Source: Hydractinia symbiolongicarpus
Taxonomy: Eukaryota > Cnidaria > Hydrozoa > Anthoathecata > Hydractiniidae
Direction of reading: 5' to 3'
DNA length: 64,000 bases
Assembly (NCBI RefSeq): GCF_029227915.1
Contig: NC_079876.1
Coordinates: 6,324,001-6,388,000, forward strand
The notes under the pieces are model-generated. The model was given only the letters and a program-made list of their open reading frames with translations. It was not told where the DNA came from and searched no databases. A program made the translations under genes and the position numbers. The stretch's first letter is position 1, and each line of letters starts with the position of its first letter. Shown piece by piece: positions 1 to 10,664 of this stretch.

Positions 1-1682
1 GTTAGAGTACGTTTGTTAAGAACTGCACGCAAAAAGATTTTTTAAAAGAGAACCTAATGGGTTCTTGTTGACGAGGTAATTGGGAAACCGAGTAAAGGGT
101 GTTTGAAGAAGGTTTGTATAAATCTGTTGCTTGGAGCCAGCTGAATCACAACTATTGGATGTATGTTAGCTAGGTTAATTCAAAATCAAACAAATATCCC
201 TTTTGGTTTCTATAGCTAGGTAGCCGAAATATTATAATTATTACAGTTGAAATTTGTATATTAGCGAAAAAGCATTCTCGTAACTGTTTTCCACCTGTTA
301 GTAGCAAGCAGCATTTATATAATAAGTAGACCCTCTCCTTTATGTAGATTTTTTTTGCTACAGTACAGTCCATATGTAATTGTATGCGTACACTCAAGTT
401 TCACACCTTTTTCTCGGAGGAGGGAGTTGTTTATCTTTTATTCTTATTAATTATCTTGCGAGTCTTGTAAGTCATAACTTGCGCCTAATAAATAAAAGAT
501 TCTTGAAGAAAAAATGTCTTATTATAACTGCGCGTAACTATTGTTAAATAGTGTGAACATAATTATTCCCGATAGCATAATTGTAAATGTTATCAACTCT
601 AACCAATGTGACGCGGCGAGCCACTGTTTGATAGTTTTATTAAATAAAAGATTTGCATGGAAACTAAATAGACAGCGAGAAGCATTGTTGGTTGCAAGCA
701 TTGCTTAAAGCTTTCAAGAGATAAAAATAATTATGTTATATATATATAAAATTTAATAATATTTTGTTGTAAAAACTAAAGTCTTATTTTAAGAAAGTTA
801 TATATCTTGCAAGATTGTTCAGTCTACAACGTCAAGAGTTTTCTAAAAATTTATTTTTTTAATGGAAATAAATAACTTGAAATGTTTCTGTAAAAATAAA
901 TCTACTTTGTTGGTATAGGTTTTGCACGCTAGAAAAACCAAGACAATGTTTTAACAAATATCTTTTTTGTTATATACAAAAGGCTAGCGCACCCTTTGTA
1001 AATCTCATAAGAGAATTTTGTTATTTTTCATGTAATTTCATCACGCTTTATTTGTTGTGCGTGAATCTATTGTTTAAAGTTATGCAATTTAGTATTTATA
1101 TAAAAAAAACTACAAGAATAAACAGGCTATGAAAAGTATTTTCAAAATAAAACCATTCAAAAAACTATAAAATACATAAAGATTTAAAAATGATTTAATG
1201 TTCAGACGCTTTTTCTCCCGCTGTACGACGATTGGTAAAACTTTAAATACATGATCAATATATTTATTACATTTTGCAATGCATGCAGTATTGACTTAGT
1301 ATCTTTTTATTCTTACCAGAACAAAATTTCCCCACAACGAGCGTTTCCACATTTTAATCGCGTCAAAAGTTATCAAGACCGTCAAAAGTTAGATTTTTCT
1401 TTCTTTAGTATTGAAATTTAAATTGTTTTCGAAATCTTATCGTGAAGGGAAAGGTCCCGAACGTAGGATTTTCCCGTTTGCGTTGTTAAACTTTGCTTTT
1501 TATCAGAAGAACTTTTAAAAGTTTTGCATGTTAAAAAATAAGCTTTGATGATAAAGAAATATTACTAAAAGTTTTAAAAAATGGCAGCATTAGTTTCTTT
1601 TTTAAATATTTAGACTATTGGATTTGTTTTTTAAAAGAGATTGTGTTTTTAAAATATATTGAGATTAAAATCGTTTTACTTA
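1..1682. other. AT-rich stretch with no recognisable gene
   Basis: No reading frame here has a recognisable domain or a chain of plausible splice sites. The DNA is AT-rich with short homopolymer runs. I see no tandem repeat or terminal repeat before the Tigger-like element begins at about 1683. Confidence 0.5.
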
Positions 1683-2040
1683 TGAGGTAATCGTTACGCA
1701 TTTATATTCATTACGCATTTTTAAGTTTGTTAATTTCGCAACTAAAACAAGGTTTAAAATAAAATTAAAGAATGAAAAAACTAACTGAAATGATTCCTCC
1801 GCTATATTAACCAATTAAATTATTCCATACAACGACTCTTCCAGAGAAATCTTGATGTTTCCAACACCACTCCAAAAAAGTCCAATATCAACTTTCCGAA
1901 TCACTTCACTAACTTTCCTCTACCATTTTTGTTAGCACGGTCCACTGGTAAAAAACTGTGTTAAATTACAGACCCGAACCTCGTCCATTGATTCTCGGAG
2001 GCCTTTTTATGTAAAAATCACGCCCGGGGCAAAAGAACGA

Positions 2041-2092
2041 TGCGCAATGATTAAATCAAGAAATCATTGGGCATAATATTATCATTACGCAC
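2041..2092. repeat. Left subterminal ATCATTACGCA motif cluster
   Basis: Within 52 bases there are three related motifs: TGCGCAATGATTA at 2041-2053, an altered copy near 2063-2073, and ATCATTACGCAC at 2081-2092. Further copies sit at the element end (1691-1718). The same motif recurs at the other end of the Tigger-like element. Repeated subterminal motifs of this sort usually serve as transposase-binding sites, which is inference here. Confidence 0.6.
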
Positions 2093-2434
2093 AAAGCAAA
2101 GTTAGAGAGACTACTAGAAATCTTGTTTAACGTCTTTAGTTAAGAACTTTATGCCTTGTTATAATTGCCAGGAAGGGGTAAACATTCCTTATATGGTATT
2201 TTGTGAAGGTCTTTGGCGCCAATTGGTCAATAGTTCAACAAGACAAGATTCTAGTAACAAACTCTTTTGCAGATCAATTCGTACTGGGAGAAGGTAGAAT
2301 TTTGTTTTGCTATGTTTGTTTTTAATTTCTAAACACTTGTTTTACCACATTCTTGGATGAGAGACCACAGTGAGTATTTTTGGGAATGTATACTGTGTTT
2401 TATCGTGTTTATAGTTTGTCTAGACGGCTTAACA

Positions 2435-5221
2435 ATGAAAACAAAAAAACGTGTATCAAAGAGTGGTCGAAGAAAAAAGCAGGGTAGCAGAAAAGTTGCG
2501 AAGAAAGTTGTGGACGCGTGGACAGAAGAGCACCTCCAGGAAGCGCTTCAAGAGTTCGATTCTATGCTGAATGCATCAGTCAGAGGCATAGCAAAACGTC
2601 ATGGTATCAACGAATCTACGCTGCGATTTCGTTTAAAAAAAGGCCAGGAAGGAGCCAAATTAGGAAAGTCTGGTCGGAAATGTGTTTTCGATGCAGAAAC
2701 GGAGGCCCGGCTAGCTAAGTGCATTGGTGTTGTATGTAACCTTGGTTTTAGTCCTACGTTGGATGAAATTTTGGTAAGCTAATAGCTGTTTTTGTAAGGG
2801 TTTAAAACTGAATGTTGGAAATTCTGTCACTATTTATATTTGTATCATCATTTAATTTATTATTTAGGATCTTGTTGCCGAATACATCAAAGGCACAGGG
2901 ACGATTTCACTCCAGTTTAAAAATGGAAGGCCTGGTTTGGTGTGGATAAAGAGCTTTATGAAAAGAAACGGACTGAGTCACAAGAAGGCTGAGATGATTA
3001 GTACTGCCCGTAAAGCAAACACATCCAATCCATTTATAATTTTTGATTTCTACGATCAATTGGAACAGGTAATATATGCGTCATTGACGATACGCTTTTA
3101 TAGGAAACAGCGTTTATAATTTGACCGTGCATGATGTATAGTAAAATGATATTTTTAGATGTTCGAGAAATACCCTAATCTGGATGCACAACGGATCTGG
3201 AACTGTGACGAAAGTTCTTTCCCAACTGATCCATCAAAAGGGAAAGTTGTCTCTGTGAAGGGACAGCGTGCCCTTAAATTACGGTATGGCGCTGGGAGAG
3301 AAAACATCACTGTACTCGGTGTTTGTAATGCAGCTGGAGTGGCACTTGACCCTCTTATTATAATCACTGGAAAAAATATGCAAAGTACGTGGTACGGGGA
3401 CAAGGCTCTACCCAACACGTTTTACGCCAAGTCTGAAAACGGTTGGATGGACACGGAAGTTTTTTCCACGTGGTTCGCCAAATTCACTGAGGACGTAACA
3501 GAAAGACCATTGTTACTGGTGTTTGATGGGCACCTTACCCATATCAGCATATCTGTCATTAAAAAAGCATTGGAAGACGATATAATTATAATGAAATTCC
3601 CTCCACATGTTACGGATGTCATGCAACCCCTAGATGTTGCATGTTTTGGACCCTTAAAACGTGCTTGAGAGAAGCGCCTCCATTTACGCGTGACAACACA
3701 TGGTGCTAAAAGCCAATTGACAAAGTCTGAGTTTGTCAATGAACTCTGTTCCATTTGGAAAGATGGCATGAAAAAAGAAAGCGTTATCAATGGATTTAGG
3801 AGTACTGGAATATGGCCAATTGACAAAACCATGTATCCAAAGGAACGCTTGGACCCAAGATTGTTAGCGAAATATTATACGTGGAAACAAAGTGGTAAAG
3901 CTCTTGACTGGTCTAAATTGTCAGACGGGTACGTTATTTTCTTTTGTGACTGATAAAAATGGCTAAACCTGTTGAATAATCATCTTAACTGAACATTTTT
4001 GTACTTTCGGACAAATCGATGAAGCTGCGGGTCTTGCGCAAAATCAAGTCTCGACATCATTACCACTGCCCGAATTGCAAAACCAAGCAGAATCTCCTTT
4101 ATCAATATCTAATACCACACCTACAACCACCCCTAATGTAAATATAACTCAATCATCTCTGCCAGGCGGAAGTCGTGATGAAACTAATGAGATAAATATC
4201 TTGTTAAAGCGGCTTGGACCATATCCATATACAGCACCTACAGGCTTCTGCTGGATTCCAAATGGTTGGAAGTTGTCACCAATTAACCAGTCCACCCCAA
4301 AATCGACTGAGGTATTTGAAGAGCTGTTCCTCGATAAAGTAAAAGGTTCAGTAGATCAGCCTAAGAAAAGAAGACAAAAGTTAGATCTTCGCGGAAAGGT
4401 AAAATATTATTTAAGAATAAGTACATTAATGATTTTGCATTTCACATTAAAAATAACTAATTGATTGTCCATGTTGTAGGTTATTACGCAGAAAGAGCTG
4501 CTAGAAGAGCTTGAACGAAAAGCCCGAGAGAGAGAAGAAAGGGAAGGAAAGGCGTTGCTAAGAAAAGAAGAAAGAGAAAGGAAGAAACAACAAATTGCAA
4601 TTGCGAGCAAAAAGGGAAAGCAGAAAATTACAATAAACAAGGAAGACGACAGCGATACCGATGAGATTACCTCGAGCGAAGAAGAAGATGAAGAAGAGGA
4701 AGAAGAGGAAGGAGAAAGAGAGGAAAGCGAAGAGGACGTTGTCCAGGATGAATCAACAGATACACTGTTGTCAATGGAAAAAACGTGGAAGTTTTTAAAT
4801 TCGCCAACAAAAGAATGCGATGTGGTTGGTAAATGGTACGCATGCATTTACGACACCAAGAGAGGTCCTAGTTTGTACATAGGAAAAGCCCTCACGCGAT
4901 TTTTGTATGATGAAAACGGTGTTGCTGCAGGATTAGAGATAGAATGTCTGCAAAAAAAGTTGGGGACAGCTGACAACATCCTTCGGGAAATAAAAAAAAC
5001 AAGCGAGTTCGGAACAGCTGTAGGGGAAGATATCGACACCTTCGCTGTCCAAAATGTTATCTGTGGGCCGTTAACTGCAACTTTTTTTGGGTGGTGACAA
5101 ATGGGAGTTCCCACAGTATCCTCAAGTTCGAGAATTATTCGAAAGGATAAAAAAAAAGAACAGAGACGCAATGCATGTTTCGGAAAGATGCAAATGGGAG
5201 AGAAATTTAAATGAAATGTAG
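2435..5221 (+). pseudogene. Tigger/pogo-type transposase (DDE), five exons, three lesions
   Basis: Exons are about 2435-2773, 2868-3068, 3159-3928, 4011-4398 and 4480-5221, and the first three join in phase. Exon 1 is very basic and carries a psq-like helix-turn-helix (about residues 30-75). Exon 3 is a DDE_1 endonuclease with NCDES (D197), LVFDGHLTH (D303) and QPLD (D339), giving DD35D spacing. Exon 5 begins with a K/E/R helix and an acidic run (4670-4735), then a domain I cannot name.

Three breaks are visible: an in-frame TGA at 3666-3668 where relatives commonly have Trp; a GG instead of AG at 4009-4010, exactly where the phase demands the acceptor; and a one-base frame change at the T7 run 5082-5088, after which the open frame runs to TAG at 5219-5221. 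The start at 2435 is chosen because the basic HTH region begins there. An upstream in-frame ATG lies at 2357. Confidence 0.82.
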
Positions 5222-5447
5222 TTGTTGTATAACTGCCGGTATTTTCCCTGTTTAAAATAAAAGCCGAAGTTTCAAGGTCATTTTCGCCACACTACACGTT
5301 GTATTGTTTCAATTCCCTGTTATATTTTATTAGTTATTTCCATTGCACCTCTTTGAAATTATTGACGGTTGTAGTTCTAATATTCAAAAAGATAAAAAAG
5401 GCACAAATAGACTAATCCAGACTACACCGCTACGTAAATAGCGTGCG

Positions 5448-5693
5448 TAACCATTAGATCTTAGGTGCGTAACAAACTATTTTATTAATTGCGCAGGGTG
5501 TTATAATCATTACGCACCTGCGTAAAAAATATAAAAAAATGCGTAATGATTAGAGTTTTTTCGATCTAATCATTACGCATTGTTTTATGTGAAAAAGTGC
5601 ATGATAGCGCTTCCATATGGTCCTCATATTTGGTGAATATGTTACAGGAAACTAATTTTGCATGAATAAAACAAAAGAACTGCGTAACGATTA
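5448..5693. repeat. Right subterminal motif array with 14-bp hairpin
   Basis: Copies of the GCGTAATGATTA motif or its complement occur near 5452, 5465, 5505-5516, 5541-5554, 5565-5578 and 5681-5693. Two of them form a perfect inverted repeat: 5541-5554 pairs with 5565-5578 around a 10-nt loop. The matching array on the left side of the element supports a role in transposition. Confidence 0.62.
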
Positions 5694-5944
5694 GAACAGC
5701 GACCGTAGTTCATGATTATTTAAAAAGTGGCTAACGGTTACCTCATCTGACTAGTTTTGTTGTGAAAAAAAATAAAAATTTAATGGCCTTCGCGTTTAAT
5801 TTTTTCCCATGCAGAGTATTGGTTATAAACAATGTTTCTTGCTATGCTTTTGTTTTTAACACGAAGCAATTATTTGTGCGTGATTTAAAAGGAACTCGCT
5901 ATCCTATTGTGTTTTTGAATGAAAGCAATTATTTTTGCAAGTTG

Positions 5945-5965
5945 AGCGTACGCGTACGCGTACAT
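5945..5965. repeat. Short alternating GTACGC palindrome
   Basis: GTACGCGTACGCGTAC is self-complementary over 16 bases, at about 5948-5963. CpG is otherwise rare around it. Function is unknown and it may be a chance simple repeat. Confidence 0.4.
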
Positions 5966-6008
5966 CTGGACTGTACTGTTTATGTCTTGTACATAGTCTT
6001 TGTATTAA

Positions 6009-6756
6009 CCCTATTCGGTCCGGGGGGGGGGGGAGGATTCCGCCCCCCTGACGGTTTTTTTTAATAACTCCTGATTGCTTTGTTATATGGCTATGATACT
6101 TACTGAGTTTCAACAATTATCTATTAGACACCTGCATGCTAATTTTTTAGGTCCCATACCTTTCAGAGGCTTTGATATTGGCCATTACTCGAAACTACCC
6201 CTAAAAATCTCTATGAAATCCTTATAATGGCGAAAATATAATAACTCCTGTTAGGATTATCCTTAGAACTTGAAACTTGCAACACAACTTTGTTTCATCA
6301 AGAAGAATCATTTTGAATAATTTGAACACGTGACTAATCCGATTTCCCGATTTTGTCAGATTTTACCCGAAAATCGGAAAAAAACGGATTTTCAGGCAAT
6401 TTTTGGCAATTTTTCATCCGATCCATGTAAAAACCGGAAGATATGTTAAATAACTTTTATTTAGCTTTCAGAAACTTCAAACAGAATGTAAAAATTCGCT
6501 ATAGAACAAAAGTAATTATATTTTAAGCAGATAGTGGCATTTTTAACAATTTTCAAGCTTTTGATGACGTCACAGAAAATGTGCTGACGCAAGCAAATTT
6601 TTTTTGGCGCCATTTTGTTCCTTTTATGACGTACTATAAGTGTGCCAAGTTTGATTCAATTTGAACAACCCTATGAAAAGTTATTGAGGGGGGGGCGGAA
6701 TCCGCCCCCCCCCCCCCCGGTCATAGTATGTTCGAAAAACCCCGGACCAAATAGGG
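6009..6756 (+). mobile_element. TTAA-flanked MITE (family A), copy 1
   Basis: The element is flanked by TTAA at 6005-6008 and 6757-6760. It starts CCCTATTCGGTCCGGGG and ends with the complement, CCCCGGACCAAATAGGG. It has no open reading frame. TTAA target duplications and CCC-starting termini are the hallmark of piggyBac-type elements, so this is probably a non-autonomous piggyBac-like MITE. Other copies in this window lie at 20758, 37954 and 56995, with a decayed one near 29942. Both ends carry G/C tracts, and a GGCGGAATCCGCC palindrome sits near 6690-6715. Confidence 0.82.
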
Positions 6757-6843
6757 TTAACAATGTTTTTTAGAGCGTTAGAGACTTTTTTTTAAAAAAA
6801 ATATCGAACTGCTTTGTTGCAAACCATTGATTATATATTTTAG

Positions 6844-6992
6844 GTTATGGTGTTGTTGCAAAAGAGAAGATTCTTCAAGGACAGTTCATACTTGAATATC
6901 GGGGTGTATTGAAAAAAAAAGATGTTAAAGAGGACAATTCCAATTCCTGCTATGTGTACCATTTCAAGCATAATATTCAATATTTCCTATTG
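6844..6992 (+). CDS. SET-domain exon, KMT5A-like (isolated fragment)
   Basis: Between an AG acceptor at 6842-6843 and a GTAAGA donor at 6993 lies one open exon of 149 nt that starts in phase 1. It encodes the N-terminal part of a SET domain: GYGVVAKEKI, then QFILEYRG, then CYVYHFKH. The pattern G.GV.A...I..G.F..EY.G is the S-adenosylmethionine-binding start of SET methyltransferases. The CYxYxFKH segment is closest to the H4K20 methylase KMT5A.

I cannot find the following SET exons (NHS...Y) before 9260, so the domain is incomplete. It may be the N-terminal part of the recombinase-like gene downstream, since SET-plus-recombinase mixtures appear among predicted animal proteins, but the linkage is inference. 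Gly-Tyr-Gly replaces the usual Gly-Arg-Gly. Confidence 0.6.
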
Positions 6993-9260
6993 GTAAGATA
7001 TATTTTGAGCTCCAGCATTGATTCTGATTATGCGTGCAAGTACAAAACCATAGCTGTGGTTTAGTGGGTTAGGGGAAACCCTGCATTACTGTGAAACTTT
7101 CAATTCACTTATAAATTTAGAAGAGTCAAATGAAACTTAGAAAGGTTTTTTTTACGGTGCCTGTGGGGACGTCCTTTAGGGAGTCATTAAGAGTACATTA
7201 AAGGAGTCAAAATGGGTGCTTAAATAATTTCTTTTAAGTTGTTTTGCGTAACGATTTGAGTATGTTTGGCCATCACAAATGAAAAAAATATTTGCCTAAT
7301 GAATAGGAAATCTTGTGGTTTGGTTTGTATATGTTGAGGAGGACCGTGTTTTCACTTTTCATTGGTTCATTGAAATGTCCTCACTTTAAGGGGTATTATT
7401 TTCGTTACCCGTCAAATTTTATTCTTGGTCGTACTTCCCATTCCTCATGCAATGACCTCGTCATTATGGAATTATTGATTAAGCCGTCCTGGGTTGATTG
7501 TGTTATCTTAAATTGAGATAATAGCATATTATAGTGTCTTTTGACCTTGGACCTCTCGTGGTTTGAAGTTTGCAGAGGACCTTGTTTTCACTTTTCATTG
7601 GTTTATTGAAATGTCCTTACTTTTAGGGGAATTATTGTGCACTTGTCCTCGCTTTAGGCAAGTTTTATTCTTAGTGTTTCACTCCCCATTCCTTATGCAA
7701 TGTCCTCGCTATTATGAGATTATTGATGATCTTGTTAATAATAATGCTACACTAGCTGTTTCCCGTGGAAAAATCCGCTGTATTTCTCATTTAATCGATG
7801 TAATAGATGCACGTCCATCAAAAGTCAAACAATACAACAGTGCGAATCTTACAATCTGCATTATCATATAAATGACCAAAAAAATTGAAAATATGTCCAA
7901 CAACTGCAGTATATATGTGACATTTAAAATCTAGATCTACTAAAATTACTTGCAGAATTCCCGTGGAAGAATCCACTGAATCTTTCATTAAACCGATGTA
8001 AGGCATACCAAACAAAAACATACAGCACAGTAATTTAAATTTTCAAAACTAACTCGTACATTTCAGCCTCGACCCGGCTCTTCGTCTCTTTTATAACGGG
8101 ATGGCAAAAAGAGAAAGCTCTGGGAGCGAGGTTGCTCACAATCTGAATTATTCTATGTTGATAAATGTGGAACAAAAAAAAAATTGAAAATGTACGTAAA
8201 AGCAGAATACAATAAAACTATATACTTGCTTTGCCATTCCAGAAGTACACCAGAGAAAGAAAGGATACCAAATATTAAAAAAAATATATAATGCCTTAAT
8301 AAAGAAATCCTGCTATAAGTTAATCAATTTTGTGCGTCATACAAATGTTTATATTTAAAACAAACAATTAAGCTTAGACATATTCTTAGGATATTCTAAA
8401 CTTCTGACCCATTTTTCAGAGTATATTTTGCAAAATAAGGGCTTAAAGAAAATATTTTCAGGCTCAAGACACAACAAGAAACTTAATATTTAAGGGAAAA
8501 TTTAGTTCTGAAAGAAACGGCTAAAAATCGTTATACACCCAAATTCATTTCTTTACTAAATAATCTAAACAACACACCTGCTTTACTTTCGCTTCTCAGT
8601 AGGTAGCTAGTTTGCTAGCGTTCTCTCAATAAAACTGCAATCAGTTTTTTACTTCGAATACTAAACTTTGCTTCATCCCAAAGAGAACGAATAGAAAATG
8701 TATAATTGACTGATACATTTCCAATCAGTTCTCTTTGTGATGTTAAATCATCCTACGTTAGAAATATATCTAACTATCAACACCAACTTCGTTCGACAAC
8801 AACAGTTTTTTTTTTTATTTCAGATTCGAATTACATTCATAGTCGAATTCGATATATTTTCTATAAAAGGAAGCAACCTCGGTCTCCCACACAAAAATGA
8901 TGTTTAAGCTAACCTTAAGACGAGTAAGCATTGGCATGCCTTGTTTGAAATAACTTTTTTCAGGATTACTTCAAAAAAGAGACAACCTTCTTCCTTTCGG
9001 CTTCCTTTTTCAGTTGATAAACAACTTGTTTCCGTGGGGTACGGCACATTGTAAACCAGAGGTAAGATTAAATAGTAACCCCCTGACTTGCGTTTTTTTA
9101 ACTTGTAAATTTTAGCGTAACGCCACGCTTTCGGGACACAATGCATGAGCCATAAGAAAGTGACCCGTAATTTTTTGTCCTTGGCCTCACCGTGCGCACA
9201 CACACAAGGCGTATTAGTATATTGATACACCTCAATGCTTTCTTTTTTTTAAATTGAAAG
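6993..9260. other. Gap between SET and recombinase exons, with tandem duplications
   Basis: No further SET exon is visible. The stretch holds an imperfect direct duplication (7309-7735) and a second duplicated segment around the motif CCCGTGGAAAAATCC (7757-7860 and 7955-8040). The remainder is AT-rich without recognisable coding. Confidence 0.45.
7309..7735 (+). repeat. Imperfect tandem duplication, period about 250 bp
   Basis: Segment 7309-7490 and segment 7558-7735 share long blocks, for example GTTTTCACTTTTCATTGGTT, ATTGAAATGTCCT, AAATTTTATTCTT or its variant, and CCCATTCCTTATGCAATG or its variant. They diverge by substitutions and small indels. It is probably a local duplication of a short dispersed repeat rather than coding sequence. 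Confidence 0.6.
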
Positions 9261-10664
9261 ATTACATAGAAGCGCCTAACTGTTTGCCGCATGAAGATAT
9301 TAAATCATCTTTGACAGCATTCGAAATAAAGTTATGCCAGAGTTTGAAACGTGTGGAGTTGAGAGGAAAACGTGGACGAAAGGTCCCTATGATATTGACA
9401 AAATCGAATGAAAAGGCAATTGCACTGCTTAACAAAACAAGAGGTGAAGTGGGTATTTCTGAAGAAAATCCTTATGTATTTAGTGTACCGACCACCGACT
9501 TGGAAGAACGGGAACTGGAAATGCTGGCTTCTTACATGGGGCATGACATTAAAGTTCATCGAGAGTATTATAGATTGCCAGAAGATACCTTGCAGTTGGC
9601 GAAATGCGGAAAATCAGTTAATTTCCTTGGTCCATAAGGACTTATGGACCAAGGAAAATTAACTGATTTTGCTGGCAAGAGTTTAAAAGACGTTGAGATC
9701 GATTTGGGTAAGTTTTCGATCCTTTATCTCTTCCAGGATTGTAGGGTAACAATGTATGATAGCCAACTACATAGACCGACCTGTATTAATAATATATAAC
9801 AGATGTTGACGTTCACTTCCATAACTTTCTAACATTAAAAAAAAGCACAAAAAGCATTCTGCATTCTTTATTGTACATATGAAAGTATTCTCTTCATACC
9901 ACAATTTTTTAGAAATCGATGACAATGAATTAGTGCAAGACGACGAGGATAGTAAAGAAGAAGTGAACGGAGAAGAAGAAGAAGAAGAAGAGGAACAAGA
10001 CGAAGCTGCAATCACCACTAAAAATGGTATGTCATTAGAATGAAAAAAAAAAATCAATTTACTGTAGATGTCTGGACATCACGTTTGCTCCTGAAGGCAC
10101 TTTATGCAGTTTCTAATTCGCGTGTGGGTAGTGATCAATTTAGGTGGCGTATTGGACATTAACTGATATTTTCTCAACGCGCATAGTTATAGTGCGGGAT
10201 AAACTACTGCTGTGTCTTAGTACCATTTTATGAAATGGATTTGAGGGAATCCGTGATAGTGCATCAGTGGATTTTTTTTGTCATATTGATCGCTTTGAAG
10301 TCTTGCTTTCAAACTACCAAGGTGAAGTATTTGTCCAAAGATATAATTTTAAGAATCAGGGTAAAATTTAGAAAAAATGAATTCTTATCTTGTGGTTGTT
10401 TAAATGTAAACCTGTTCCTGAGCACTAACATTGTAGTGAATTTGTTTTATAGTATTCGATAGTATTCGAACCAAGGGCACAGAAAAAAAGACGGGTCGAA
10501 GAAAATTTAATAAAGAACAACAAGAACAAATACAAAAACACATGAAAACGTTTTTGAATCTTGGAAAAACTCCTGGGAAACAAGCATGTGAAGATTGCAT
10601 GTTGAAGAGTGGCTCGATTTTTAAAAACAGTACATGGAAAGATATCAATTTTTTTTGTATATAA
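9261..10664 (+). pseudogene. Crypton-like tyrosine recombinase, C-terminal three exons
   Basis: Exons 9261-9707, 9913-10026 and 10453-10664 have canonical splice sites, and their phases (1, 1, 1) join correctly. Exon 1 shows a basic RGKRGRKVP segment and then the recombinase end motif MGHDIKVHREYY. This GH followed by Y eight residues later corresponds to box II of tyrosine recombinases. Exon 2 is a short acidic linker (E/D run). Exon 3 ends with a motif often seen at the C-terminus of this animal family: a basic helix, a P-G-K-x-A-C-x-x-C segment, then TWKDI.

One lesion is seen, a TAA at 9634-9636 inside a 27-nt inverted insertion. The frame resumes unchanged after it (MDQGKLTDFAGKSL). The N-terminal half is absent or unrecognised. 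It could equally be a host gene derived from a Crypton, now disabled. Confidence 0.68.
9610..9670. repeat. Near-perfect 30-bp hairpin inside a coding exon
   Basis: Positions 9610-9638 and 9641-9670 are reverse complements with one bulged T and a 2-nt loop. The left arm does not fit the expected recombinase protein, whereas the right arm does (MDQGKLTDF). The left arm is therefore an inverted copy of downstream coding DNA. Confidence 0.85.

Larger units (their letters stand above)
1683..5746 (+). mobile_element. Tigger/pogo-like DNA transposon
   Basis: The left end at about 1682-1700 reads ATGAGGTAATCGTTACGCA. The right end, reverse complemented from about 5729-5747, reads ATGAGGTAACCGTTAGCCA, so about 16 of 19 bases match as a terminal inverted repeat. 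Between the ends lie copies of an 11-12 bp subterminal motif near both ends and a plus-strand transposase gene (2435-5221). The element is about 4.06 kb. Pogo-superfamily elements normally duplicate TA. The left flank shows TA, but the right flank is TC, so the target duplication is decayed or the true end is a base or two away. Assignment to pogo/Tigger rests on the transposase type. The transposase lesions suggest that this copy cannot move on its own. Confidence 0.72.

Noticed and set aside
3666-3668. Selenocysteine or readthrough at the in-frame TGA of the transposase
   Set aside because: Related transposases usually have Trp here and two other lesions exist, so a nonsense change or sequence error is simpler.
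4407-4847. Minus-strand serine-rich frame opposite Tigger exon 5
   Set aside because: It is the complement of the acidic and lysine-rich run of the transposase, so the Ser run is a shadow.
10235-10462. Plus-strand open frame between recombinase exons
   Set aside because: It lies in an intron whose flanking exons join in phase without it, and it has no recognisable domain.
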